Positions 46,086-54,899 of a DNA stretch of 64,000 bases are shown piece by piece (the stretch's first letter is position 1; every line of letters starts with the position of its first letter). The DNA is from CAVQBP01 sp963782475 (GTDB lineage: Bacteria > Bacteroidota > Ignavibacteria > Ignavibacteriales > Ignavibacteriaceae): NCBI GenBank assembly GCA_963782475.1, contig CAWAJW010000016.1, forward strand, positions 248,001-312,000, in the 5' to 3' direction. The notes beneath the pieces are model-generated. The model was not told the origin of the DNA. It worked only from the letters and a program-made list of their open reading frames with translations, and made no database searches. Both the position numbers and the translations under genes were made by a program.

Positions 46086-46814
46086 TTGATTGACAGATTA
46101 TTAATCCTTTATGAATTGCAGAGCATAGATGATCAGCTTGACGATTTGGAGGAATTAAGAGGCGACTTACCAAATGCTGTTGAATCTCTAAAAGAAAAGC
46201 TTAATGCATTAAAAAGTGATATTGACTCGAAAGAGAAAGAAAGAAAAGAATCCTTGAAAAAAAGGGAAGAAAATGATGAAGAAATAGAAAAATTTAAAAC
46301 AAATCAGAAAAAATTTAAAGCCCAGCTTTACCAGGTAAGAAATAATAAAGAATATGATGCTCTAACTAAAGAGATCGACCATACTGACGAGCAAATGAAT
46401 AAGCTTGAAGCTGAAAACAATACGCTCGCCGATAGAAGCAAATCATTAGCCGATGAAATAGAAGAAATAAAGCCTCAGTTAAATGAATTAAAAGAGGAAT
46501 TAAAATCTAAAGAAGCAGATCTTAAAGAGATTATAAAAGCTAATGAAAAAGAAGAGGTAAAGTTAAGGGAAAAGAGAAAAGACATTGAGGGTAATACAAA
46601 AAAATCTGACTATTCGGCTTATATGAGGATACGAAAAGCTAAAAAAGGAAAAGCTGTTGCTACAATTAAACGCTCTGCCTGTTCAGGTTGTCATAATATT
46701 GTTCCTTCACAAAGACAGCTTGAAATTAGAAGAAATAACAGACTTTTCTTTTGTGAATACTGTGGAAGGATTTTAGTTTCGGCTGAAGTTGCAGAATCTG
46801 TAGATTCTGAATAA
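46086..46814 (+). CDS. Coiled-coil protein with C4 zinc ribbon (DUF164/CT398 family)
   Basis: A 242-residue protein from a TTG start behind an AAGGAG site. Residues about 10-185 form a long antiparallel coiled coil rich in K and E. The tail holds C-x2-C pairs (CSGCHN and CEYCGR) of a zinc ribbon with VPSQRQLEIRRNNRLFF between them. The family is widely linked to nif3-like genes and may act in nucleic-acid or trafficking processes; the Chlamydia homologue CT398 binds sigma-54 and flagellar proteins. The role here is not defined. Confidence 0.85.
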   Translation: MIDRLLILYELQSIDDQLDDLEELRGDLPNAVESLKEKLNALKSDIDSKEKERKESLKKREENDEEIEKFKTNQKKFKAQLYQVRNNKEYDALTKEIDHTDEQMNKLEAENNTLADRSKSLADEIEEIKPQLNELKEELKSKEADLKEIIKANEKEEVKLREKRKDIEGNTKKSDYSAYMRIRKAKKGKAVATIKRSACSGCHNIVPSQRQLEIRRNNRLFFCEYCGRILVSAEVAESVDSE

Positions 46815-47135
46815 TATATTATTTCTCGTATATCTTTTATTTTATATTAAAATTTTTTAGGGGATATTAGCTCATTTTAATTTGAATGATATGCCCTTAA
46901 AACTTTATCTTCCATTTATAAATTAAGGGTTAATACTCGTAAAAAGTTAATTGTATTATTTATTAGCTGCTCACCATATCAAATTTCCATCATTTCTTTA
47001 ACGTATAATAACTTTTCTGCTTTTTTAAGAAGAGTATTTTGTTATATTTGCTTAATTAAATAATTTAAGTTTAATCACTTAACGGTTAATGTTAACTTTC
47101 TTGAATAGTAAAGTTTAACAAATATTAGGAATTAA
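46815..47135. other. Intergenic stretch upstream of rnpB
   Basis: A 321-base AT-rich gap. TATATTTG at about 47044-47051 fits the -7 element TAnnTTTG and could serve rnpB, but it would leave a ~75-base 5' extension. No other feature was recognised. Confidence 0.35.
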
Positions 47136-47543
47136 AAAGGTTCAACCGGGCAATTGCTTTCTTGAAAAGAAAGAGGAAAGTCCGAACTTCGTAGAACAGG
47201 GTGCCGGGTAATACCCGGGATCCCGATTTATCGGGATACGGAAAGTGCCACAGAAAATAAACTTCTTCGCTTTAAGCGGAGTAAAGGTGAAAAGGTAGAG
47301 TAAGAGCCTACCGCTCCGGCAGTAATTCCGGAGGCACGGCAAACCCCACCCGAAGCAAGGTCAAATATGGAAATCTTCTCATTTTTTTGAGACAAAGTTG
47401 TTCGCTTTGAATGTTCCTGTTAAACAGGACTGGGTTTCCGGGTAGACCGCTAAAGCCTGATGGTAACATCAGGACAAGACAAATAATTGCCGTCTCATCT
47501 TTTATAAATGAGAAACAGGATTCGGCTTACAGGTTGGACTTTT
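47136..47543 (+). ncRNA. rnpB: RNase P RNA, bacterial type
   Basis: The catalytic RNA of RNase P, which trims the 5' ends of tRNA precursors. Diagnostic conserved pieces occur in order: GAGGAAAGTCCG (47173-47184), the ACGGCAAACCCCACC-type segment with GAAGCAAGG (about 47336-47361), GGGTAGACCGCTAAAGCC (around 47440-47458) and the 3' ACAGGATTCGGCTTAC (about 47515-47530). The ends close helix P1 (AAAAGG-TTCAACC with GGTTGGACTTTT). Length near 408 bases fits. recJ begins only 28 bases downstream without a terminator. Confidence 0.95.
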
Positions 47544-47571
47544 GTTCTTATTAATTTATGATGGAAATTTA

Positions 47572-49317
47572 ATGCAGAAAAAGCGTTGGAAAATAAAAAA
47601 TATTGAAGATGAATATGCCGTTCAATCTTTGGCAGATTCTCTTAATATTTCGGAAGTTTTGACAAAGCTGCTGGTTATAAGAAATGTAAAAAACTTTTCT
47701 CAAGCTAAAAATTTCTTTCGTCCTACTTTAGATTCTCTGCATGATCCGTTTTTAATGCACGGTATGGAAGAAGCAACAACCCGTGTTATTAAAGCTCTTA
47801 CCGAAAACCAATTAATTTGCATATATGGTGACTATGATGTTGATGGCACCTGTTCGACTGCACTTTTGTATCTTTTCTTAAAGGAACTTGATGCAAATGT
47901 GGAATATTATATCCCCAAAAGATTAACGGATGGATATGGGTTATCGAAATTAGCCATTGATATTGTTAAGAATAAAGGTACTTCTCTTCTCATTGCCGTT
48001 GATTGCGGAATAACGGCTGTTGATGAAACCGAATATGCTAAGTCCTTGGGTATGGATGTAATTATATGCGATCACCATCAGCCAAAAGAGAAAATTCCAG
48101 ATGCTTTTGCTGTTCTTGATCCCTTAAAACCGGAATGTAACTATCCCTTTAAATATTTATCCGGTGCCGGAGTAGCTCTTAAATTAGCTCTTGGTGTTGC
48201 TGAGAGAATTGGAAAGAGAGATTTACCTCTTCATTATCTCGACCTGGTTGCGCTCGCGGGAGCCGCTGATATTGTTCCTTTAATTGATGAAAATAGAATC
48301 CTAGTTAAATCTGGTTTGGAACAAATAAATCAAAACCCCAGGCCTGGGATTCTTGCATTAATCAAAAGCAGCAGTATGGAACCGGGGAATTTAACCTCAG
48401 GCCAGATAGTTTTTACTATTGCTCCGAGGGTCAATGCTGTAGGCAGATTGGGGGATGCCGAAAGAGCCGTGCAGCTTTTTATTACTAACGACAAAGAAGA
48501 AGCATTCAATCTTGCACATGTTCTTGAGACAGAAAATCATGAAAGAAGAAAAATTGATGTTGATACTTTCGACAATGCACTGGAAATAGTAGAAAATTCT
48601 CTTGATATGGAGAAAGATCATGCTATTATACTACATCAGGAATCGTGGCATCCGGGTGTTATTGGAATTGTTGCTTCAAGGCTTGTTGAAAAATATTACC
48701 GTCCAACAATTATGTTAACGACTGTTGATGGTGTAGCCAAAGGTTCAGCTAGAAGCATATCCAATTTTAATATATATGAAGCTCTAAAAAAATGCGAAGA
48801 TTTATTAATCCAGTTTGGGGGCCATAAAGCTGCTGCAGGATTAGCCGTGGAAATTGAGAAAATTTCCGAATTTAAATCTAGATTTAATCAGGTTGTGAAA
48901 GATACTATTTCAGGTGATGATCTTTTTCCTGAAATAAATATAGATTCTAAAATTAAATTTTCTGAAATTACACCTAAGTTTTTAAGAATTTTAGATCAGT
49001 TTTCACCGTTCGGACCTGGTAATTTGCGTCCTGTTTTTTTAGCTGAAAATGTTGAAGTAGCAAATATACCAAGAATAGTAGGTACAGATCACCTGATTGT
49101 TTGCTTAAAGCAGAACGGGTCTGAAAAGATTTTTGATTGTATTGGTTTTAATATGGGAAACTATTGCGATTTAATTAATAAGGATGGTTCCCTGCTCGAT
49201 ATTGTTTTTTCAATTGATAGAACAGTTAAAGACGGAAGAGTTTATCCACAATTTAAATTCAAAGATATTAAAGTAAAAGACAATAATAGGGAGTTGATAG
49301 ATGTCAGGTCATTCTAA
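47572..49317 (+). CDS. recJ: Single-stranded-DNA-specific exonuclease RecJ
   Basis: A 581-residue 5'-3' ssDNA exonuclease of recombination and mismatch repair. The ATG at 47572 is chosen because a longer reading from TTG 47542 would overlap the rnpB end. DHH-domain motifs: YGDYDVDGT (85-93), VDCGI, DHH at 167-169, LSGAGVALKLA; the DHHA1 domain has GSARSISNFNIYEAL and FGGHKAAAGLAVE. An OB-like end follows (DQFSPFGPGNLRPVF). It overlaps yebC by 17 bases, beginning a run of DNA-repair genes with ruvC and ruvA. Confidence 0.95.
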   Translation: MQKKRWKIKNIEDEYAVQSLADSLNISEVLTKLLVIRNVKNFSQAKNFFRPTLDSLHDPFLMHGMEEATTRVIKALTENQLICIYGDYDVDGTCSTALLYLFLKELDANVEYYIPKRLTDGYGLSKLAIDIVKNKGTSLLIAVDCGITAVDETEYAKSLGMDVIICDHHQPKEKIPDAFAVLDPLKPECNYPFKYLSGAGVALKLALGVAERIGKRDLPLHYLDLVALAGAADIVPLIDENRILVKSGLEQINQNPRPGILALIKSSSMEPGNLTSGQIVFTIAPRVNAVGRLGDAERAVQLFITNDKEEAFNLAHVLETENHERRKIDVDTFDNALEIVENSLDMEKDHAIILHQESWHPGVIGIVASRLVEKYYRPTIMLTTVDGVAKGSARSISNFNIYEALKKCEDLLIQFGGHKAAAGLAVEIEKISEFKSRFNQVVKDTISGDDLFPEINIDSKIKFSEITPKFLRILDQFSPFGPGNLRPVFLAENVEVANIPRIVGTDHLIVCLKQNGSEKIFDCIGFNMGNYCDLINKDGSLLDIVFSIDRTVKDGRVYPQFKFKDIKVKDNNRELIDVRSF

Positions 49318-50023
49318 ATGGGCAACTACAAAAAGAAAAAAAGCTGTAATAGATGCCAAAAGAGGTAAGATGTTTACCAAACTTATTAAAGAAATTACTA
49401 TTGCAGCAAGAGAAGGCGGGGGTGATCCGGAGGCAAACCCGAGATTAAGGCTTGCAGTTGATAATGCTAAGGCTGCAAATATGCCGCAAGATAATATTGA
49501 ACGTGCAATTAAAAAAGCAACCGGTGAGCTGGAAGGCCAGGTATATCATGAATTGACCTATGAAGGTTACGGCCCCAGTGGTATTGCTATTTTGGTGGAA
49601 GTGGCTACTGATAATAAGAATAGAACCGTTGCCGAAATCAGGCATCTATTCAGCAAAGGCGGAGGGAGCATGGGTGAAAATGGTTCTGTTGCCTGGATGT
49701 TTGATCGGAAAGGTATTATACTTCTTCCCCAAAAAGGTAAAACCGAAGATGAAATAATGGAAGTTATTTTAGATGCGGGGGCCGAAGATCTTCACACGGA
49801 AGAAGATTATTTTGAAATCCAAACCTCATTGGAATCTTTTGAACCTGTAAGGAAATCTTTAGTAAATAAAAACATAGATATTGAAAATGCTTCCCTTCAA
49901 TGGATTGCTAAAAATGCAATCTCTGTAGAAGGAGAAGATGCAGAAAAAGTTATGAAACTAATTGAATCTTTGGAAGACAATGATGATGTTCAAAATGTAT
50001 TTTCCAATGCTGATTTTGTTTGA
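49301..50023 (+). CDS. yebC: YebC/PmpR-family protein
   Basis: A 240-residue three-domain protein. The N-terminus MSGHSKWATTKRKKAVIDAKRGKMFTKLIKEI is near-invariant in the family, and EGYGPSGIAILVEVATDNKNRTVAEIRHLFSKGGG follows. YebC proteins were described as DNA-binding regulators (including of ruv genes) and more recently as translation factors for proline-rich stretches. It lies between recJ and ruvC-ruvA, its common neighbourhood. The start overlaps recJ by 17 bases. Confidence 0.93.
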   Translation: MSGHSKWATTKRKKAVIDAKRGKMFTKLIKEITIAAREGGGDPEANPRLRLAVDNAKAANMPQDNIERAIKKATGELEGQVYHELTYEGYGPSGIAILVEVATDNKNRTVAEIRHLFSKGGGSMGENGSVAWMFDRKGIILLPQKGKTEDEIMEVILDAGAEDLHTEEDYFEIQTSLESFEPVRKSLVNKNIDIENASLQWIAKNAISVEGEDAEKVMKLIESLEDNDDVQNVFSNADFV

Positions 50024-50081
50024 TCCCTTAACCGCCGGATGCTAGGAATCGTTTTATATTGTAACTTTGAAGGCTTTCCAG

Positions 50082-50630
50082 ATGATAATACTTGGAGTTG
50101 ATCCGGGGACAAATTATACCGGCTTTGGTATTATAAAACAAAATAGTTGTAATTATATCCGAATAATAAATGGTATTATAAAACTTCCTTCATGCAAGAG
50201 TCTTCCATTTAAGCTTGAAATTATTTACGATGAATTGGTTAAAATCATTAATAAATTCAACCCGGATGAATTTGCAATTGAAACAGCTTTTTACGGAAAA
50301 AATGTCCAATCGGCAATGAAAATCGGATATGCACGCGGTGCAGCTCTTCTTGCTGCAGTTCATAACAAAATCCCCACAAGTGAATACTCCCCGAGAGAAA
50401 TAAAAAAATCCGTTGTAGGAAGAGGTTCGGCATCTAAAGAGCAGGTTTATTATATGATAAAGACTCTGCTTGAACTAAAGGAAGAAAAGATGAGATTTGA
50501 TGAATCAGATGCTCTGGCTGTAGCAATTTGCCATGCTTTCAGGATTACTCAGAAATATGGTACTGCAAAAAAAAGTAAAGACTGGAAATCATTTATAGAA
50601 TGTAACCCGGAAAGAGTGGTGAGGAATTAA
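50082..50630 (+). CDS. ruvC: Crossover junction endodeoxyribonuclease RuvC
   Basis: A 182-residue Holliday-junction resolvase. The start at 50082 gives MIILGVDPGTNYTGFG, with catalytic Asp7 in the normal place; an upstream TTG at 50067 would add five residues. The other acidic residues are Glu67 (FAIETAFYG) and Asp140/Asp143 (FDESDALA). It acts as a dimer on RuvAB-bound junctions. ruvA follows after 133 bases; ruvB is not in this window. Confidence 0.96.
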   Translation: MIILGVDPGTNYTGFGIIKQNSCNYIRIINGIIKLPSCKSLPFKLEIIYDELVKIINKFNPDEFAIETAFYGKNVQSAMKIGYARGAALLAAVHNKIPTSEYSPREIKKSVVGRGSASKEQVYYMIKTLLELKEEKMRFDESDALAVAICHAFRITQKYGTAKKSKDWKSFIECNPERVVRN

Positions 50631-50763
50631 ATAATTTAAAGATTACAAAGATTGATTTTTATACTTCATTATCTATAACTGATATTCCATTTTTTTATAA
50701 ATTGTTTTATTTGATTTCTGATCCTCAAATTTGTTAATTGTAAATTTTTAATTGTTAATTATC

Positions 50764-51342
50764 ATGATCGGTTTTTTATCAGGAAAAATAATTTCTTCCA
50801 AACCTACAAAGATCTTACTGGATGTTAACGGAGTAGGTTACCAGGTTAATATCTCTATAAATACATTTGAACAGATAACAGGGAAAGAATCTGCTTCATT
50901 ATTTATACATACAAACGTAAAAGAAGATTCTATATCTCTTTATGGCTTTTTTTCCGAAGCGGAAAAGGAAATGTTTGAACTATTAATCTCAATTACAGGT
51001 ATTGGGCCAAAATTAGCAGTGAGTATTTTATCAGGCATAAGAGTCGATGAGCTTAAACATGCAATACGATCCGCAAATCTGTCTAGAATTGTTGCAGTTC
51101 CAGGAATTGGAAGAAAGACAGCAGAGAGGTTAGTGCTCGAATTAAAAACTAAGGTCGACCAGGTTAAAGGAGAGGAAAAAGAAATATCATTTAGTGTTAA
51201 AAATGAAGCAATCGCCGCACTGACGACCCTTGGCTATAATTCGAAACTGGCTGAACAAACAGTAAGGGATATATTAAGCGAAGAAGCTGCTATTTCATTG
51301 GAAGAGCTGATTAAAAAAGCTTTGAGTGATCTGAATAAATAA
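50764..51342 (+). CDS. ruvA: Holliday junction branch-migration protein RuvA
   Basis: A 192-residue protein, MIGFLSGKI start at 50764 (an upstream TTG at 50752 is less likely). An OB fold spans 1-62, two helix-hairpin-helix units (LLISITGIGPKLAVSILSG and IVAVPGIGRKTAERLVLELK) bind the junction, and the C-terminal domain III (about 145-192, EAIAALTTLGYNSKLAEQTV) contacts RuvB. Works with ruvC just upstream. Confidence 0.96.
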   Translation: MIGFLSGKIISSKPTKILLDVNGVGYQVNISINTFEQITGKESASLFIHTNVKEDSISLYGFFSEAEKEMFELLISITGIGPKLAVSILSGIRVDELKHAIRSANLSRIVAVPGIGRKTAERLVLELKTKVDQVKGEEKEISFSVKNEAIAALTTLGYNSKLAEQTVRDILSEEAAISLEELIKKALSDLNK

Positions 51343-51362
51343 ATTAATTGACTTTTAATCTA

Positions 51363-51599
51363 ATGAGAAAAACTCTTGCTTCATTGCTTACTATAGCAGG
51401 AATAACTTCTTTACTTGTTGCTCTTATGTCCGCTTACTATGCTGTAATTTCTTTTATTGAGAGATCTAAATATGGGCACGGTTTATTATTTGCTGATGTT
51501 GAAATCTTTTCAGCAATTACAATCTTTTTTGCGGCAGCGGGAGGCCTTAGCCTCTGGATTTCATATCGAATTAAAAAACATCCTCCGCCCGGGAATTAA
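51363..51599 (+). CDS. Small two-helix membrane protein of unknown function
   Basis: A 78-residue protein from the ATG at 51363 (a TTG at 51348 is possible). Two hydrophobic helices (about 5-27 and 46-66) with a short polar loop and a basic, proline-ending tail. It follows ruvA by 20 bases, so it is probably co-transcribed. There is no known motif. Confidence 0.6.
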   Translation: MRKTLASLLTIAGITSLLVALMSAYYAVISFIERSKYGHGLLFADVEIFSAITIFFAAAGGLSLWISYRIKKHPPPGN

Positions 51600-51631
51600 T
51601 ATAAATCTTTAAAAAATTACTAATCAACAAT

Positions 51632-52270
51632 TTATTGATACACTTTAATTGCATTATGAATTCCTGCTATAACCATTTGCACTGAAATTATTGTAATAAT
51701 TAAACCCATTAGCCTGGTTATAACTTTAACTACTCCTTTTTTAAAATGCAAAAGAATATTTTCACCAAAAACAAAACAGAAGTATGTTATTATACAAATT
51801 AATGCAAACACTCCTATTACCACAAAAATATGCAAAGTAGAAGATTCTTCGCCTGCAAAATTCATTGCAGTAGAAATAGTCCCCGGTCCTGCCAATATAG
51901 GAATTGCTAAAGGTGAAATTGCAATATCCTCAACTGAGGTGTCTTGCTCATTCTCTCCTTCGGGAGGATGGTGCATAGCTGATTCTTTACCTTGAACTAG
52001 TTGATAACCGACGATAAAAATTAGTAATCCGCCGCCGATTTGAAAAGCAGGAAGGGTTATTCCAAATGCCTTAAAAATTAAGCTGCCGAATATTGTGAAG
52101 ACCGCAACTATTAGAAATGCCAACGATACGGATTTCCAGGCTATTTTCTTTTGTTCGGATTTATTAATCCCTTCGACAAGGCTAAGAAATATCGGCATAT
52201 TCCCTATTGGATTCATAATAGCAAAGAATCCCATAAATACAGTGGAAGCAAATACAAAAATTCCATACAT
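51632..52270 (-). CDS. MarC-family integral membrane protein
   Basis: A 212-residue protein with six membrane helices and the two MarC repeats: FFAIMNPIGNMPIFLSL at the start and ISPLAIPILAGPGTIS in the second half. MarC proteins (UPF0056) were once linked to multiple antibiotic resistance, but that link was withdrawn and transport function is unknown. It is convergent with the ruv operon. Confidence 0.9.
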   Translation of the reverse strand: MYGIFVFASTVFMGFFAIMNPIGNMPIFLSLVEGINKSEQKKIAWKSVSLAFLIVAVFTIFGSLIFKAFGITLPAFQIGGGLLIFIVGYQLVQGKESAMHHPPEGENEQDTSVEDIAISPLAIPILAGPGTISTAMNFAGEESSTLHIFVVIGVFALICIITYFCFVFGENILLHFKKGVVKVITRLMGLIITIISVQMVIAGIHNAIKVYQ

Positions 52271-52680
52271 AATTCATCTCCCTGTTTTACAATGATTTTA
52301 TCCATACAATTTAATGAAAATAGCGATGTTATTTAATTAATCATTTTAAATTTTTTATTGCTGTAAAGAGATATTTATAAAAAATTTTTATAAAAATAAC
52401 CTTAAGATAAAGCTGATCCGCTTTAGAGAATTGTATGCTGTGGAAAAGTAAAGTAATAATTACTAAGTTGCCAATTTAACAAATATACCCCGGAAATTAA
52501 AAGGAGATGAGGCTGCTCCAATCATAGATGCAAAGAATTTTCTATTTGTGCAGCTTCTTCCAGTGAAATTATTAATCAACCTGATTATTAATTTCAGGCT
52601 GAACCAGAATATCCGGCTAAAGGGAGTTTGATTAGATCAATGGCAGGGAAAGTTTGATGTATATGGAATATTATGTAAAA
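52271..52680. other. Intergenic stretch between marC and dnaG
   Basis: A 410-base gap, upstream of marC and downstream of dnaG (both minus strand). I see no open frame of note and no clear terminator for dnaG; an imperfect GAGGCTGC/GCAGCTTC pair lies around 52508-52556. Confidence 0.4.
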
Positions 52681-54573
52681 TCAGATTTGTTCCCCGGCAG
52701 GAAGGTCTTCGGCAACCTGCTGTTTTTCCAGCCGTAAGTTTCTGTTGATTTTCATAATTTCTATCTTTTCATCTTCTTCGGTTATTTCCTCAAGCCGCTT
52801 ATTGTTGTCAACTATTTTTTGTTCAATTAAAAGCAATTTAAATTTTCGAACTTTATCAACTGCATCTTTCATTAGAACTTTGCTGATTTCAGGTCCCGGA
52901 TGAATATCTTCCCAGCTTTTACTTATAGAATATTTTTCTATTGTAATTTCACGAATATATTCATGTATATTTTCATCATTGAATTTGTTAAGTAATGCTC
53001 CTTCCAAAATATCTTCATTATTGTGAAATGAATCATAAACTAAACCTGTTATAGCTTTATGAATATCAATTTGAAAATCATCCGGTGAAATATGTTCAAT
53101 TATTATTTTTATTACATCTTGATTTCCTTCGAACAGCAGCTTAATAATTTCTTTTTCAAGATTTACAACAATTGGATCGATTCTCCTCCTTTTATTTTCG
53201 TCATGTCTCTGTAATTGATCTATTTCCTCCAGCTTTTTATTGATAGTTCTATGAGATTCTGTCGAAAGTCTTGAATTATTTTTTATAGCTTTTTCTAACT
53301 CGGTTTCCAGAAGCTTTTCGCGAAGGTTGAATTTTTTTGCTATTGATTTAATCAATAATGTTCTTTTCAGTTCATCATTTATCAATGCGGCAGGCTTTAC
53401 AAGCTCCCTTATTGCCTCAGTCGTTTTTGCCGGATCATCAAACATCCCCATTGATTCGAAATATGCAGACTGATATTCCATAAAATTTTGAGCATATCTT
53501 ATCAATTCTTCAAATTTTTCTTTTCCGTAATTATTAACATATGAATCCGGATCTTCACCGGACGGTAAAGAAACAATTTTTATTTCAAAATCTCTTTTTA
53601 ATAGAAGCTCTATGCTTCTCATTGAAGCTTTTATTCCTGCAATATCAGCATCAAACAGGAGCACAACATTTTTTGTATAGCGTGAAAGAAGCAGAACCTG
53701 ATCTTCTGTGAGTGCGGTACCGGAAACCGCAACAACATTTTTTATCCCGTTTTGATATAATGAAATAAGATCCATATAACCCTCAACAAGAATAGCTTTG
53801 TCCTGTCTTCTTATTTCATCTTTAGCAAATGAAAGTCCGTAAAGTATTTTCCCCTTGGTATAAATTAATGATTCAGGTGAGTTTAAATATTTTGCAGTAC
53901 CATCACGGTTTTCTAAAATTCTGCCTGCGAAAGCAACTACTCTTCCATTCGGTGAAAAAATAGGAAAAATAATTCTGCCTGAAAATTTATCAAATAACCT
54001 TCCGTCGTTATTCCTTCCAATCAATCCTAGCTGAACCGCTTTTTCAAGATCGATCTTATTTTCTTTTGCAAACTCTATAAAATATTCATAACCGTTTAAG
54101 GAATAGCCTAAGCCAAATGCACGAATAGTCTGCAGCTTAATTTTCCTTTTATTGAAATATTCTCTGCCGGTTTCACCTTCTGTACTGTTTAAGAGATTAT
54201 CGGAAAAATAACGTGCTGCTATTGTATTTATGTCATATAAAATTTCCTGCTCTGATTGCTTTTCTTCACTGATATTTTCATCAACTTCTAATATTATTCC
54301 CATTCTCCGGGCTAAATCCTGAACTGCTTCAACAAAGGATATTTTTTCGTATTCCATTAAAAATTTAAATACATTTCCTCCTGCGTGACAACCAAAACAA
54401 TGGTAAATCTGTTTTTCTTCATTTACGGTAAAAGACGGGGTTTTTTCGGAATGAAAAGGACATAATCCTAAAAAATTTTTCCCTCTTTTTCTAAGGGGTA
54501 CATTTTCGGAAATTATATCAACAATATTAGCAGCAACTCTTATCTCCTCTATTTTATTTTCCGGTATTCTCAT
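52681..54573 (-). CDS. dnaG: DNA primase
   Basis: A 630-residue replication primase. The start at 54573 (MRIPENKIEEIR) is the family position; a reading from 54642 would add a hydrophobic, unlikely extension. The zinc-binding domain has C38, H41, C59, C62 (CPFHSEKTPSF and CFGCHAGG). The TOPRIM core has AILVEGYMDLISL, VVAVSGTALTEDQ and LLFDADIAGIKA. The C-terminal helicase-binding part (about 460-630) is Lys/Glu rich. It stands alone rather than in the usual rpsU-dnaG-rpoD cluster. Confidence 0.95.
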   Translation of the reverse strand: MRIPENKIEEIRVAANIVDIISENVPLRKRGKNFLGLCPFHSEKTPSFTVNEEKQIYHCFGCHAGGNVFKFLMEYEKISFVEAVQDLARRMGIILEVDENISEEKQSEQEILYDINTIAARYFSDNLLNSTEGETGREYFNKRKIKLQTIRAFGLGYSLNGYEYFIEFAKENKIDLEKAVQLGLIGRNNDGRLFDKFSGRIIFPIFSPNGRVVAFAGRILENRDGTAKYLNSPESLIYTKGKILYGLSFAKDEIRRQDKAILVEGYMDLISLYQNGIKNVVAVSGTALTEDQVLLLSRYTKNVVLLFDADIAGIKASMRSIELLLKRDFEIKIVSLPSGEDPDSYVNNYGKEKFEELIRYAQNFMEYQSAYFESMGMFDDPAKTTEAIRELVKPAALINDELKRTLLIKSIAKKFNLREKLLETELEKAIKNNSRLSTESHRTINKKLEEIDQLQRHDENKRRRIDPIVVNLEKEIIKLLFEGNQDVIKIIIEHISPDDFQIDIHKAITGLVYDSFHNNEDILEGALLNKFNDENIHEYIREITIEKYSISKSWEDIHPGPEISKVLMKDAVDKVRKFKLLLIEQKIVDNNKRLEEITEEDEKIEIMKINRNLRLEKQQVAEDLPAGEQI

Positions 54574-54899
54574 CTGCAAAATCAAATATATAATAAAATT
54601 TAAGTATAAAATATAAAATAAATTAAATAAAAATTGAGCCAATAAATGACCTAAAGTAATTATCTTGATTCCTTTCCTTTTTAAGCAGAGTTAATTCGAA
54701 TATTTCAAAATTAATTACAAAATCAAAAAGGATACTTGATAGCTAAAACGATAGTTTTTGCTCCGCTCTGAATTTTTTAGCCTATCCTAAATTTTCTCTC
54801 TGAGTTCTATATCACTTTACAGGTTCTAGGATCTCATTTGATGTCACTATGATATATCATCAGATTACTATTGTTTTATTAAACAGCCAAATCAGAAAT

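Noticed and set aside
54574..54642. N-terminal extension of DnaG by 23 residues
   Set aside because: The extension is hydrophobic and AT-rich, and the family start MRIPENKIEEIR fits exactly at 54573.
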